From contig NZ_KB907788.1 of NCBI RefSeq assembly GCF_000382205.1, positions 248,001-312,000 of the forward strand: a stretch of DNA of 64,000 bases, in the 5' to 3' direction. The position numbers were made by a program, and so were the translations under genes. Positions within the stretch are counted from its first letter, which is position 1. Every line of letters begins with the position of its first letter. The notes under the pieces were generated by a model that saw only the letters and a program-made list of their open reading frames with translations, had not been told where the DNA came from and did no database searches. Source of the DNA: Dyadobacter beijingensis DSM 21582. GTDB lineage: Bacteria; Bacteroidota; Bacteroidia; Cytophagales; Spirosomataceae. Below are positions 1 through 9,953 of this stretch, piece after piece.

Positions 1-1
1 G

Positions 2-2050
2 CAGGGTTTCGCAGCCAATGTGATCGAAACGAAAGCCGTGGCCACCCGGAATGTGCAGACCAACGAGCTGCTCAACCGCACGGTGGGTATCCGCGTGCGG
101 CAGAATGGCGGCCTCGGCTCGGCGGTGAACTATAACCTGAACGGTATGTCGGGCGGATCGGTACGGATATTCATCGAGGGTATCCCTATTTCCACCTATG
201 GCGCGTCGTTCAGCCTGAACAGCATCCCGCCGGCCAATATCGAGCGCATCGAGGTGTACAAAGGCGTGATCCCCGCGCACCTGGCCGACGACGCATTGGG
301 CGGCGCCATTAATGTGATTTTGAAGAAAGGCCTCAGCAACAACCTGAGCGCCTCCGTTTCCTATGGCTCGTTCAATACCCTGCAAGCCAGCGTGAGCGGC
401 ATGTACCGCAATGCCTCGAACGGTTTCACCGTGAAGGCATCCGGTTTTCACAATTACTCCGACAACGACTACGAGGTATGGGGCAAGTTTGTCCGCAATA
501 TTCTGCCCAACGGCCGCTACGATTACGTGCGCGCCCGGCGGTTCAACGACGCTTACCGCTCTACGGGCGGACAGCTCGAAGCAGGGTTCACCGACGTGAA
601 ATGGGCCGACCAGTTCCTGATCGGGTACAATGGGTCGGGCGACTACAATGAGATCCAGCATGGTACTTATATGTCCATTCCGTATATGGGCCGATTTTCG
701 GAATCGGGCGCGCATGTGCTGAGTTTGAACTACAAAAAGAAGGACCTCCTGGTGAAAGGACTGGAATTGACGTTCTCGGGGATGTCGAGCCGGCGGAAGG
801 AGGTGGTGACGGACACCGTGCGCTGGAATTACAACTGGTTTGGCGAGCAAAGCCTCGGGTTGAGCGGCTTGCCGATCCTGCGTCCGGCCGGCGCCCAGCA
901 GGGAGCGCCGACGATCAACCATATCCGCCGGAACGTGTCCACGGCCCGTGCTGGCATCAACTACGATTTTCACCCGAACCACCGGCTGGTTTTGAACCAC
1001 ATCCTGTACCGTATCGACCGCGACGAGCAGGATTTCATGCGGTCGGCGACCGAGCGGGAATTCATCGGCACGCGTGACCTCACGAAGCACATTACGTCGG
1101 CCGCTTACGAGCTGAAAGCGTTCGAATCGAAGTTCAAAGGGAATGTTTTTGCTAAATACTACCAGCAAAAAATCGAGCGACTGGACCCGAAACTGGTGAC
1201 GATCAACGGCGAGCAGACGCGGATCGAGGAACGGGCGAGCAGCAGCAAGAATACGCTCGGGCACGGGGCGGCATTGTCGTACGCCGTCATCCAAAATCTG
1301 TTTATCCTCGCTTCTGCGGAGAAAGCGGTTCGGCTGCCGTCGGAAGGGGAGGTGTTTGGCAGCCCGGGCGAAAATATTGTCGAGAATTTCGGTATCCGGC
1401 CGGAGGTGAGCAACAACCTGAACGTCGGCCTGCGCGGCGGGCCATTCACGGTGGGGCGGCATAAGTTTTCGTTCTCGGCGGCAGGGTTCATCCGCGACAC
1501 GCGTGACAAGATCGTGCGGCGCGTGAACCCGAGGCTGAACGACGCCGTGCAGACCGACCCGTTTGAAAATCTCGGTAAAACGAAATCCATCGGATTCGAG
1601 GCGGAGGCCAATTACATTTTTGCCAATAACCTGAACCTCGGGCTCAATTTTTCAAAGTTCAATTCGGTGTTCAACATGCGGTACGACCCCAACGGCCGCG
1701 AATACGACTACTACAACAAGCAGCTGCCCAACGAGCCGTTTTTTACCATTAATGCCAATGCGCAGTACGGCGTGAAGAACCTTTTCGTGAAAGACGCGCT
1801 GCTGAATATCTATTATGGCTTCGGTTTCGTCGAGCGCTTCTATACCACCTGGCTGGATATCGAAGATTTCCGCACGCCGCGCCAGTACATCCAGGACATC
1901 GGCGTGAGCTATGTTTTGCCCAATAAAAAATGGGTGATCAGCGCCGACCTCAAAAATGCCTTCGACAAGCAGGCTTACGACAATTTCGCTGTCCAGAAAC
2001 CGGGACGCGCATTTTACCTCAAATTGAATTACACGATTAATCATTACTAA
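2..2050 (+). CDS. TonB-dependent outer membrane receptor, C-terminal part (5' end outside window)
   Basis: The frame is open from the window edge, so the N-terminal part (signal peptide, probably a carboxypeptidase-like domain and the start of the plug) is missing. The visible protein begins in a plug domain, with the motif VRIFIEGIPI, then IERIEVYKGVIPAHLADDALGG, which is typical of TonB receptor plugs. It continues through a long beta-barrel and ends on an aromatic-rich last strand (GRAFYLKLNYTINHY). The next gene is a DUF4374 lipoprotein 14 bases downstream. That pairing is common for siderophore- or metal-type receptors in Bacteroidota, so import of an iron chelate is a reasonable inference, but the substrate cannot be read from the sequence. 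It is not a classical SusC, because no SusD follows. Confidence 0.9.
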   Translation, partial: QGFAANVIETKAVATRNVQTNELLNRTVGIRVRQNGGLGSAVNYNLNGMSGGSVRIFIEGIPISTYGASFSLNSIPPANIERIEVYKGVIPAHLADDALGGAINVILKKGLSNNLSASVSYGSFNTLQASVSGMYRNASNGFTVKASGFHNYSDNDYEVWGKFVRNILPNGRYDYVRARRFNDAYRSTGGQLEAGFTDVKWADQFLIGYNGSGDYNEIQHGTYMSIPYMGRFSESGAHVLSLNYKKKDLLVKGLELTFSGMSSRRKEVVTDTVRWNYNWFGEQSLGLSGLPILRPAGAQQGAPTINHIRRNVSTARAGINYDFHPNHRLVLNHILYRIDRDEQDFMRSATEREFIGTRDLTKHITSAAYELKAFESKFKGNVFAKYYQQKIERLDPKLVTINGEQTRIEERASSSKNTLGHGAALSYAVIQNLFILASAEKAVRLPSEGEVFGSPGENIVENFGIRPEVSNNLNVGLRGGPFTVGRHKFSFSAAGFIRDTRDKIVRRVNPRLNDAVQTDPFENLGKTKSIGFEAEANYIFANNLNLGLNFSKFNSVFNMRYDPNGREYDYYNKQLPNEPFFTINANAQYGVKNLFVKDALLNIYYGFGFVERFYTTWLDIEDFRTPRQYIQDIGVSYVLPNKKWVISADLKNAFDKQAYDNFAVQKPGRAFYLKLNYTINHY

Positions 2051-2064
2051 ATATTTGCAATACA

Positions 2065-3396
2065 ATGAAAAGACAATTGCTGAAATTCCTGTTGTGCGGC
2101 GCATTTTTCGTGCCTTTGACCTTCATGGGCTGCTCGGACGACGATAACAAGGAAACGCCTGCGCCGGAACCTGCGGAAGAGCGGTGGATCACCGTGGCGG
2201 GCGCATTGATGGGCACGGAACCGGGCGACGGCAACGGCGGTACGGTGGTGTACTCGGTGAGCACGGCCGACGCGAAAAACCCGGACAAGTCGATCAGTGT
2301 ATACGATGATGGCTTTGCCGTGAAATCCAACCGGACGGCCCGTTTGCAGTCGTCGGAGGACGGTAATACGCTGTTCAACATCGCCTACACGGGCGACAAT
2401 GGCGGCGAGTTTTCGCGGTATAAGGTGAATGGCGGAGGAAGTTTCACGCAAGAGGACGTGACGGTGAACATTTCACAGTATGCGAGCACTTCGCCGCGCT
2501 GGGTCAAGCTGTTCGACGGCGATAAAACGGGCATTGCCGTGAATGTGGCCAATATCGCGGCCAACAATGCGTCTACCGGCACGACGCCTAATGACGCATT
2601 CAAATACTTCCGCGGCACGGCTACCGTGCTGGCGCTGAACTTGCAGGATGTACTCATTTCGGGCTACAAGCAATACCAGATCCCTTTGACGGCGGAAGAA
2701 GAATTGCTGGGGCACGCCATTTTCCGGCTGGACGCGCCGGTGCTGAACAAAGCGCAGAACAAACTCATCATCGGGACGTGGATGCAGAAACGTAACCCGG
2801 CTACCGGCTTGACGGAGAGCAGCTTCACCCGCCTCGGCTCGAAAGCGGTGATCGTGGATTACCCTTCACTGGAAAACCCGAAAGTGATCACGTCGACCGT
2901 CGGCTTCGGCGACAACAGCGGCTACCGCAGCTTCAACTCGTTCCTCGCGACGGACGGCAACATTTACCAGGCCACCCAGCGCGATTCGAAAGGCTCGCAT
3001 ATCCTCAAAATCAACCAGAGCAATGAGTATGACAACTCGTATGTTTTCAGCCTCGATGCGGCATTGGGCGTGAAGGACGTGTACGTGGATTGCTGGCGGT
3101 ATGCCGGGGAAGGCATCGCGTACGCATTATACACGCACGACGGCACGAACCAGGGCTACGTAGCCCGCCTCGACCTGAATGCGAAAACGGCAACGAAAGT
3201 GGACCTTCCTTACGACGCCGACCTCGATTTCGGCCAGTACCAGGGCATCCTGGTAAGCGGCGACGAGGTGTTCATCGCCGTGACGCCCGTGGGCAAGGAT
3301 GGTAACATTTATGTGATCAACCGTAAAACTGGCGCCGTTACCAAAGGTGCGAAGCTGGTGAATAAGGCCGGTAACCATTACATCGGGATCTTCTAA
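2065..3396 (+). CDS. DUF4374 domain lipoprotein
   Basis: This 443-residue protein has a lipoprotein signal (hydrophobic stretch, then the lipobox FMGC around residue 22) and an acidic tether (SDDDNKETP). The rest resembles the DUF4374 family: repeated short beta-rich units with TVVYSVSTAD, KSNRTARLQSSEDG and GNIYVINRKTGAVTKG, suggesting a beta-propeller. Family members usually sit beside TonB-dependent receptors, as here, and are thought to be surface or periplasmic partners of the receptor. No enzymatic motif is visible. The start at the ATG 14 bases after the receptor stop gives a clean signal peptide, so co-transcription with the receptor is likely. Confidence 0.85.
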   Translation: MKRQLLKFLLCGAFFVPLTFMGCSDDDNKETPAPEPAEERWITVAGALMGTEPGDGNGGTVVYSVSTADAKNPDKSISVYDDGFAVKSNRTARLQSSEDGNTLFNIAYTGDNGGEFSRYKVNGGGSFTQEDVTVNISQYASTSPRWVKLFDGDKTGIAVNVANIAANNASTGTTPNDAFKYFRGTATVLALNLQDVLISGYKQYQIPLTAEEELLGHAIFRLDAPVLNKAQNKLIIGTWMQKRNPATGLTESSFTRLGSKAVIVDYPSLENPKVITSTVGFGDNSGYRSFNSFLATDGNIYQATQRDSKGSHILKINQSNEYDNSYVFSLDAALGVKDVYVDCWRYAGEGIAYALYTHDGTNQGYVARLDLNAKTATKVDLPYDADLDFGQYQGILVSGDEVFIAVTPVGKDGNIYVINRKTGAVTKGAKLVNKAGNHYIGIF

Positions 3397-3717
3397 CCGT
3401 TATTACATGGAGCAAAATCCGGAAGTGCGCAGGCTGTGGCTTGCGCACTTTTTTGTTTTTGGACCAAAACCTGCCGGGAAGGATGGCTGCGGATTTCGGC
3501 TCGCGGGAATGCGACAAATGTTGCATTGAATGATAAAAATGTTGTGTATCAATGCATTAACCGAGTATAAATCCCTATTTGCGGCACTTTAATGAGCGGG
3601 CTGCCTGCTTCCCTTGATTGCCTCTGTTTCAATACTACTTACACACGCCCATTTTTACTTATACTCAAAAACACCGCGATGCCCGCGAGGGCTGCAACGT
3701 GTCGTTCCGGCTATGAA
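3397..3717. other. Intergenic region upstream of the hybrid sensor kinase
   Basis: Apart from the terminator at 3423-3460 I see no gene here. The frame of the downstream kinase stays open back to 3592, but the extension has no signal peptide or recognisable domain. I therefore treat 3461-3717 as untranslated leader and promoter region. The stretch around 3520-3590 is AT-richer and is the likely promoter; no exact match to the Bacteroidota TAnnTTTG element was found. Confidence 0.5.
3423..3460 (+). terminator. Rho-independent terminator after the TonB receptor/DUF4374 operon
   Basis: A perfect 9-bp stem (AAGTGCGCA at 3423-3431 pairing with TGCGCACTT at 3442-3450) with a 10-base loop is followed by a run of T broken by a single G. 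It lies 27 bases after the DUF4374 stop codon, on the correct strand. Confidence 0.85.
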
Positions 3718-6516
3718 ATGAAGAATCGTTCCCCTCTCGTGCTGTTGGCCGTGTGGTCGCTGGGTTTTGCTACGTGTTTTGCCCAAAAACAAAGTCCGGA
3801 CAGCCTGCTGCGTGTGCTGGCCCGGCACCGCGGCCAGGATACGGTGCGCGTGAACCTTTACCTGAAACTGAGCCATTACTATTTCGGTGTGGACCAGAAG
3901 GAATCTTCCGCCTATGCCCGCGACGCGATCATGCTCGCGGCCAAGCGGCAATACCGGTACGGCGAGGCGCGCGCCCACAACCAGTTGGCGCTCATCCACA
4001 GTCTTGCCAACGAAGCGGAACTGGCGATTGCCTGTGCATTGCGGGCCGAGTCCATTGCCGAGCGGAACGGCTTCCGCGGGCTGACGGGAGAAAGTTACCG
4101 GGTAATGGGCCTTACCTACCTCGACCAGGAGGATTTTACGAAAGCCGATACGTTCTACCGCAAAGCCGAAGCCCGCGCGCGGGAGACGGGCAACCAGGTG
4201 TTGCTCGCCAAGGTGCTGAATGGGGAAGGCGGGATGCACATCCGGCAGGACGACCGCGCGGGTGCATTGAAATACTACATTGAAAGTCTGAAAATAGCCC
4301 GGGAGGCGGGCATGACGTTCTACATGGCGCTGATCCTTTCCAATATCGGCGAAGTGTACGTGAGCGGCGACCCGCCCGATCTGCCGAATGCGAGCCGGTA
4401 CTTCTCGGAAGCGCTGGCGAGTGCGCGGGCGAGTGGAAACAAAAACGGCGAGACGAACGCATTGGCCAATCTCGGAAAGGTATATATGTTGCAGGGAAAG
4501 CTCGGCGAAAGCGAAGCACTGCTGCTGGAATCGCTGAAAATGTCGGAGGCGATGGGTATCCGCACCACCACGCAGCGAACGTACCTGAAACTGGTAGACC
4601 TAAGCCTGCGCCAGCACGATTTTAACAAGGCCAGCGAATATATTCAGAAATATTACGCGCTCCGCAACTACCTCATGAACGAGGAACGCACGAAGGAAAT
4701 GGCGCGGCTGGAAGAGAAGTATCAATCCGAGAAGCGGGAGCAGCAGATTAAGCTGCTGGAACAGGAAAAGCGTTTTGAAACGGCTTCGAAGAATTTCTGG
4801 ATCATCGGGTCGGCATTGCTGCTGCTGGCAGCCATTATCATTTATTTACTGCAACAATCGCGGAACCGGAAGGCGCGCGAGCTGCTGGCGATCCAGAAAA
4901 CGCTCATCGGCAAGCTGGAAGAGGCGGACCTGCTGAAATCACGTTTTTTTGCCAATATTTCCCATGAATTCCGCACGCCGCTGTCGCTCATATCCGCCCC
5001 GGTGGAGGAGCTGATGCGCGAGGCTACTGCCGCCGGGCAGGGCAACCTGAAACTGATTAAACGCAACGCGAACCGGCTGCTGGAACTCGTGAACCAGCTG
5101 CTGGACCTTTCCAAACTCGAAGCCGGCAAAATGGAAGTGGTGGTGGCGGAAGGCGAGCTGGCGCAATGGCTGCGGGTGTTCACGGCCTCATTCGATTCGC
5201 TGGCGGAAGCGCGTAAAATAGGCTTTACGACCCATATCGACGTGCCGTCCGGCAAATTCGCATTCGATCAGGATAAGCTGGAAAAAATATTGACCAACCT
5301 GCTCGGTAATGCATTCAAATTCACTCCGGCGGGGGAAATGGTGCGGCTGTCGGTCCAGATAGAGGAAGCAACGGGCGATCTCGAAGTGGTGGTGAGCGAC
5401 ACCGGCTCGGGCATTCCGGCGGAGGATTTGCCGCACATTTTCTCCCCGTTTTTTCAATCCCAACACATTACCAGCGACGGCCAGCCGGGCACGGGTCTTG
5501 GCCTGGCGCTCGTGCACGAGATGGTGAAACTCTACCGCGGCACGGTGGACGTGCAGAGCCGTGCGCAGGAGGGCACTACGCTCACGGTACGGTTGCCGCT
5601 AAACGTCGACAAGTTACAATTTGCCCGTTTCGCCGCCGAACAGCTGCCCGAAACTTTGCTATTAAATAATAAAGAGGCCGAGCCCGGCTTGGCGGCCGAA
5701 GACATTTTGCCTGTGCAGGCTGGCGAAACGATTCTGATCGTGGAGGACAACCGCGAACTCCGGCAGTTTATCGCCGGTGCATTCGGCAATGCATACCAGG
5801 TGTTGACGGCTGAAAATGGCGAATCCGGGCTGCAAATGGCCGTTGAGCAGGTGCCCGACGTGATTATTTCGGATGTGATGATGCCTGGTATAGACGGCAT
5901 CGAACTGACGGAACGGATTCGCGAGAATGATGTAACGTCGCACATTCCTGTGCTGCTGCTCACGGCGCGCTCGGATGCGGAGTCGCGCATGGAGGGGCTG
6001 CGCACGGGCGCCGACGAGTATTTATCCAAACCGTTTTCGACGGAGGAATTGCGCATCCGGGTAGCCAACATCGTCAGCCAGCGCAAGCGGCTCGCAGCGA
6101 AATACCAACAGGAAATGCTGGGGACACACCCGGCTGGGCCGCAATCGGCCGGGCCGCACCCGGTGGTACCGTCGCCGGCGGAAAAAATCCTCTCGGTGGA
6201 CGACAAGTTTCTGATCCGGCTGCGCGAAACGATCGGCGAACACCTGGGCGATCCCCTTTTTGGGGTCGAGCAGCTGGCGGGCGAAATGTGCCTGAGCCGT
6301 ACGCAGCTGTTCCGCAAGGTGAAGGCGCTGCTGGATACCACGCCGGTCGACCTGATCAATGACATCCGGCTGCAGCGCGCTGCGGTACTGATCCGCTCCC
6401 GTGCCGATTCGCTTACACAGATCAGTTATTCGGTCGGGTTTAGTGAGCAATCGTACTTTGCCAAGAAATTCCGTCGAAAATACGGCGTCTCACCCCGCGA
6501 ATACGCCAATTCGTAG
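3718..6516 (+). CDS. Hybrid two-component system protein: TPR sensor, histidine kinase, receiver and AraC output in one chain
   Basis: The ATG at 3718 is chosen because it gives a signal peptide (MKNRSPLVLLAVWSLGFAT, ending FAQ); the longer frame from 3592 adds no sensible sequence. The order is: periplasmic TPR-like helical repeats (about residues 40-340), a coiled coil, one membrane segment (about 358-378), HisKA with the phospho-acceptor His416 in NISHEFRTPL, an HATPase with N-box and G-boxes (SDTGSGIPAEDL, GTGLGLALVHEM), a receiver with the phospho-acceptor Asp719 in SDVMMPGIDG, and a C-terminal AraC double helix-turn-helix ending in FRRKYGVSPREYANS. Sensing, phosphotransfer and DNA binding are therefore in one protein of 932 residues. 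It resembles the HTCS regulators of polysaccharide loci but carries a TPR sensor instead of a propeller. It lies between a TonB/DUF4374 unit and two DUF4394 genes; either could be its target. Confidence 0.93.
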   Translation: MKNRSPLVLLAVWSLGFATCFAQKQSPDSLLRVLARHRGQDTVRVNLYLKLSHYYFGVDQKESSAYARDAIMLAAKRQYRYGEARAHNQLALIHSLANEAELAIACALRAESIAERNGFRGLTGESYRVMGLTYLDQEDFTKADTFYRKAEARARETGNQVLLAKVLNGEGGMHIRQDDRAGALKYYIESLKIAREAGMTFYMALILSNIGEVYVSGDPPDLPNASRYFSEALASARASGNKNGETNALANLGKVYMLQGKLGESEALLLESLKMSEAMGIRTTTQRTYLKLVDLSLRQHDFNKASEYIQKYYALRNYLMNEERTKEMARLEEKYQSEKREQQIKLLEQEKRFETASKNFWIIGSALLLLAAIIIYLLQQSRNRKARELLAIQKTLIGKLEEADLLKSRFFANISHEFRTPLSLISAPVEELMREATAAGQGNLKLIKRNANRLLELVNQLLDLSKLEAGKMEVVVAEGELAQWLRVFTASFDSLAEARKIGFTTHIDVPSGKFAFDQDKLEKILTNLLGNAFKFTPAGEMVRLSVQIEEATGDLEVVVSDTGSGIPAEDLPHIFSPFFQSQHITSDGQPGTGLGLALVHEMVKLYRGTVDVQSRAQEGTTLTVRLPLNVDKLQFARFAAEQLPETLLLNNKEAEPGLAAEDILPVQAGETILIVEDNRELRQFIAGAFGNAYQVLTAENGESGLQMAVEQVPDVIISDVMMPGIDGIELTERIRENDVTSHIPVLLLTARSDAESRMEGLRTGADEYLSKPFSTEELRIRVANIVSQRKRLAAKYQQEMLGTHPAGPQSAGPHPVVPSPAEKILSVDDKFLIRLRETIGEHLGDPLFGVEQLAGEMCLSRTQLFRKVKALLDTTPVDLINDIRLQRAAVLIRSRADSLTQISYSVGFSEQSYFAKKFRRKYGVSPREYANS

Positions 6517-6619
6517 CGTTTCGCAACCTATCTACCGCTCTTTGCAACATTCGTAATAGCCCGCCGGGCCTGATGGGAAATAGTTTTGTGCTCGAAAAAT
6601 TCACACAAAACAATTGACC

Positions 6620-8212
6620 ATGAAAATTTTTGACAAGCTGTTGCTTGGGCTGGCCGCACTGGCCCTTCCGCTCCAATCCTGTGAAGACCACGCGCCCTCT
6701 GGGGGTGACCCGGTAGAAGTACCGGGCCCTCCGGAAGGGATATTTTATGCCCTCGCCGAAAACCGGTTGCTCTACGAGCTTGATGCCAGCAATCCCTCGC
6801 AGCCCCGGCAGGTAATTAAGGTTGAAACCCAGTACCCGCAGGAAAAACTCATCGCGATCGACTTCCGGCCTGCTACCGGGCAGCTGATCGTCTTAAGTGA
6901 CTACGGGACGCTCTACGCCGTGAACACGGACAACAATCGTATCAGCCGGCCGAACCCCATCAACCCGGCATCGGAGCCGGCCGAAGAACCGGTGGTGATT
7001 CCCTACCTGCCTTTTGATTTCGATCCGGTGACCGACCAGATTCGCCTCAATGCATTCGGCGCGACGATCCGGTACGAATCGGAGACTTTCAGGATCGTCG
7101 AAGGCAGCGGCGAGCCTATCAGCGACGATCTGGCTTATGTCGAGGAAATTGCTTTCGGTAATAATTATTCCGGTGCCCAAAGCGCCCCGCTATACGGGCT
7201 CGACGCCGCGCACGACAAGCTGGTCCGTTTTGACGGTAACGATTTCAAAAGCGCCAAAGCGTCGCTCGACCTCGGGAAAGACATCGAAGGGGTAGGCGGG
7301 TTCGATATTTCGCCGCGCACAAGCCAGTATAAAGAGTACGGCCTGGCCGCGGTGTATGTGAGCGGCCGGTGGGAGCTGGATATCCTTGACCTCGCCAATG
7401 GCCGGCTGCGCAAGCTGGGCAACCTGCCGGAAGGCGACAAGTTTATCGGCATTGCCGTTCCGACGCCCGTCGCCTATGCGGTCACTGCCGACAACCACCT
7501 GATTTCCTTCAATCCGATGGATGGGGCCGACAAAGCGCCGGGGCTCATTATCGACAAAACCATCACCGGTTTGCCGGCGGATACGAAGTTACTGGGCCTT
7601 GATTTCTCCGTGGAAGTAACGCCGAAACTGTACGCGCTGGGCAGCAACAGCAAAATCTACCGCATCGATCCGGTTACGGGTAAGGCGACGGAAAAGGTCA
7701 CATTGTCGATGGCGCTCGATCACACCAATAACCCTGCATTTGCGATGGATTTTGATCCGGTAGACAACAAGCTAATGGTCGCCAACACGACGAAGCATGC
7801 ATTTAAGGTGGATCTGAAAACAGGCCTGGTGTCGGAATTCGGGGCATTTACAGCGGGTGATCAGCCATTCGGGCCGAGCGGCATCGCGTATAGCAACAGC
7901 CAGGTAGGCGTTCCTCCCGGCAATGCGGATTTGTATGCGATCGACGGGGAAACGAAGAAATTGTATGTCAGGATCGGAACGAAAGAGTTCAAGGAAGTGG
8001 CACGTATGGAAACGGATTTCGATCAATACAATGGCTTTGATATCGGGGGTACACCGGATGAATTCGGGTTCGCATTGCTGACCGATCATGGAAAAACAGT
8101 CCTCTGGTGGCTGAGCCTCGAAACCGGGCTGGGGAACCCGGTTACCTCCATTCCTTACAAAGTCGTGGGCTTCACGATCGGAGCTTATGTCAACACGATT
8201 TATGACGTATAG
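6620..8212 (+). CDS. DUF4394 lipoprotein (two DUF4394-like halves), first paralogue
   Basis: The start is the ATG at 6620; the TTG at 6614 is in frame but less likely. The N-terminus has a lipoprotein signal with lipobox ending LQSC. The 530-residue body is two copies of a beta-propeller-like DUF4394 domain. The first starts at IFYALAENRLLYELD and has the family signature IAIDFRPATGQLIVL and FDFDPVTDQIRL. The second starts near AYAVTADNHLISFNP and has LGLDFSVEVTPKLYALGSNSKIYRIDP and MDFDPVDNKLMV. The function of DUF4394 is unknown; a role in surface attachment or binding is only a guess. The gene is followed 36 bases later by a paralogue, indicating tandem duplication. Confidence 0.85.
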   Translation: MKIFDKLLLGLAALALPLQSCEDHAPSGGDPVEVPGPPEGIFYALAENRLLYELDASNPSQPRQVIKVETQYPQEKLIAIDFRPATGQLIVLSDYGTLYAVNTDNNRISRPNPINPASEPAEEPVVIPYLPFDFDPVTDQIRLNAFGATIRYESETFRIVEGSGEPISDDLAYVEEIAFGNNYSGAQSAPLYGLDAAHDKLVRFDGNDFKSAKASLDLGKDIEGVGGFDISPRTSQYKEYGLAAVYVSGRWELDILDLANGRLRKLGNLPEGDKFIGIAVPTPVAYAVTADNHLISFNPMDGADKAPGLIIDKTITGLPADTKLLGLDFSVEVTPKLYALGSNSKIYRIDPVTGKATEKVTLSMALDHTNNPAFAMDFDPVDNKLMVANTTKHAFKVDLKTGLVSEFGAFTAGDQPFGPSGIAYSNSQVGVPPGNADLYAIDGETKKLYVRIGTKEFKEVARMETDFDQYNGFDIGGTPDEFGFALLTDHGKTVLWWLSLETGLGNPVTSIPYKVVGFTIGAYVNTIYDV

Positions 8213-8248
8213 TTTAACAGTAATCCATTAGCCATAAATATTTCTCAG

Positions 8249-9835
8249 ATGATTTTCCTTCGCATTTCGCTCATAATCTTCATTGCGGGGCTATTGGCTT
8301 CCTGCCAGGACCACGAAAGCCCGACCGATCCGGTGCAATTCCCGGACGCGCTCGAAGAACGCATTTTTTACGCGCTCACCGACGACAACCTGCTTTACGA
8401 ACTCGACGTGACGCGCCCGCTGGCATCGTCGCGGGTGCTGCGGCTGGTGGCCTGGAGTCCCGACGAAAAGATCATCGCGATCGATTTCCGGCCTGCTACC
8501 GGGCAACTGTATGCGCTCGGCCGTTCGGGGGCCTATTATTCGGTTAATCTGGACCTGAATACCAACGGCAAGCCGACGGTCGTGAACCTGAAAACGGAGG
8601 TAGAAGCCGATTTCTCTGCCAATGCGTACGGTTTCGATTTTAATCCGGTAACCGACAGGCCGCGGCTCGTGACGGACAAGGGCGAAAACCTGAGCCTCGA
8701 TCCGTACAGCGGCGCGCTCGACAACCGGTCGAACGGCGTACGCGGGGTTGCGACGCCCAACGTACATGCCATTGCCTATTCCAACAATTATTCCGGTGCG
8801 ATGGAAACGACGCTCTATGGCATCGACCCCATCGCAGACCAGCTCGTACGGTACAAGGGCGTCGATGCCCGCGAAGTGGAAACGATAGGAGGCCTGGGGG
8901 CCGATATTGCCGAAGTGGGGGGCTTCGACATATCGCCCAGGACGAGCCGGTCGCCGGAATACGGTATTGCATCGGTACGCCGCGGCGACCGTTGGGAGAT
9001 CGACTACGTGCATCTGGGTTCGGGCAAGTTGCAACGGATTGGCGACGCGCCTCCCGGAAATATTATCGGCATTGCCGTGCCTACGCATGTGGCTTATGCG
9101 GTGAGTAAAAATGGCAAATTGCTTGCATTCAATCCGATAGATCGCCTTGAACGCGACCCGGAGAAGCTGATTTCCACCAAAATCATCACTGGTCTGGCGC
9201 CGGGCGACAGCATTCTCGGAATGGATTTTTCGGTCAACCATTCCTGTTTCTACGCCCTCGCGAGCGACAGCAAAATTTACCGGATCGACCCGGCAACTGG
9301 CCACGCCGTCTTTTCGAGGGAGTTACCTGTCAAGCTCAACCTGGAAGCGACCGGTACATTCGGTTTCGATATCGAGCCTTTCGGCGCCCGTGCACACGTA
9401 GTGACAGGCATTTACCAGCGGTTTTACGCAAGTCCGCAATACTCTGATTTCCAGTCGCTCAATGCATTTATCTACAATGGAAAAATGCAGGGGCTTGACG
9501 GCCTCGCATTTACCAACAACCAAACCAGCCTGCCGCGCCAGAACGCGACAACACTCTACGGCATCGACAGCCAGACGTGCAACTTGTTCAAACTGGATAC
9601 GGTATACAACGAGCTGAACCTCGTCGCCCGGCTCGACCTGGCGTTCGACAAGTTCAACGGCTTCGATATCGGCGGCATGGCGGAGCTGGGGTATGGTGTT
9701 TTCAAGGTCGGCGGGAGAACGCGGATCTATGAAATCGAGCTGGAACAGGGGATCATCGCCCGGGAGCTTTCCACCTTGCCGTACGACATCCGGGCATTTG
9801 CATTGGGACGGTACATTTACAACAACGTTCCTTAA
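8249..9835 (+). CDS. DUF4394 lipoprotein, second paralogue
   Basis: This 528-residue protein has the same design as the gene just upstream: lipobox (LLASC), then two DUF4394-like halves. Signature segments are IAIDFRPATGQLYALG, YGFDFNPVTDRPRLV, VGGFDISPRTS (shared almost exactly with the upstream paralogue) and FGFDIEPFGARAHVV. The strong conservation of IAIDFRPATGQL and GGFDISPRTS against much weaker similarity elsewhere suggests an old duplication under structural constraint. It is probably in one transcript with 6620-8212, since the 36-base gap has no terminator and a good terminator follows this gene. Confidence 0.85.
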   Translation: MIFLRISLIIFIAGLLASCQDHESPTDPVQFPDALEERIFYALTDDNLLYELDVTRPLASSRVLRLVAWSPDEKIIAIDFRPATGQLYALGRSGAYYSVNLDLNTNGKPTVVNLKTEVEADFSANAYGFDFNPVTDRPRLVTDKGENLSLDPYSGALDNRSNGVRGVATPNVHAIAYSNNYSGAMETTLYGIDPIADQLVRYKGVDAREVETIGGLGADIAEVGGFDISPRTSRSPEYGIASVRRGDRWEIDYVHLGSGKLQRIGDAPPGNIIGIAVPTHVAYAVSKNGKLLAFNPIDRLERDPEKLISTKIITGLAPGDSILGMDFSVNHSCFYALASDSKIYRIDPATGHAVFSRELPVKLNLEATGTFGFDIEPFGARAHVVTGIYQRFYASPQYSDFQSLNAFIYNGKMQGLDGLAFTNNQTSLPRQNATTLYGIDSQTCNLFKLDTVYNELNLVARLDLAFDKFNGFDIGGMAELGYGVFKVGGRTRIYEIELEQGIIARELSTLPYDIRAFALGRYIYNNVP

Positions 9836-9861
9836 AACCTAACTAATTTGGATTGTTTACG

Positions 9862-9905
9862 AATGGCATTGGCGCGGGCATTGTCTGCGGTCAATGCCAT
9901 TTTTC
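9862..9905 (+). terminator. Rho-independent terminator after the DUF4394 pair
   Basis: A perfect 10-bp stem (AATGGCATTG at 9862-9871 with CAATGCCATT at 9892-9901), a 20-base loop and a T run. It is 26 bases after the stop of the second DUF4394 gene and separates it from the convergent sigma-54 activator gene. Confidence 0.75.
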
Positions 9906-9953
9906 CTTTGATAATCTTGATTCTACGAGTAGTTGCCGGATAAGTCAGCGTTT

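Noticed and set aside
3592-3717. 42-residue N-terminal extension of the hybrid kinase
   Set aside because: The extension has no signal and would place the real signal peptide internally; the ATG at 3718 is the better start.
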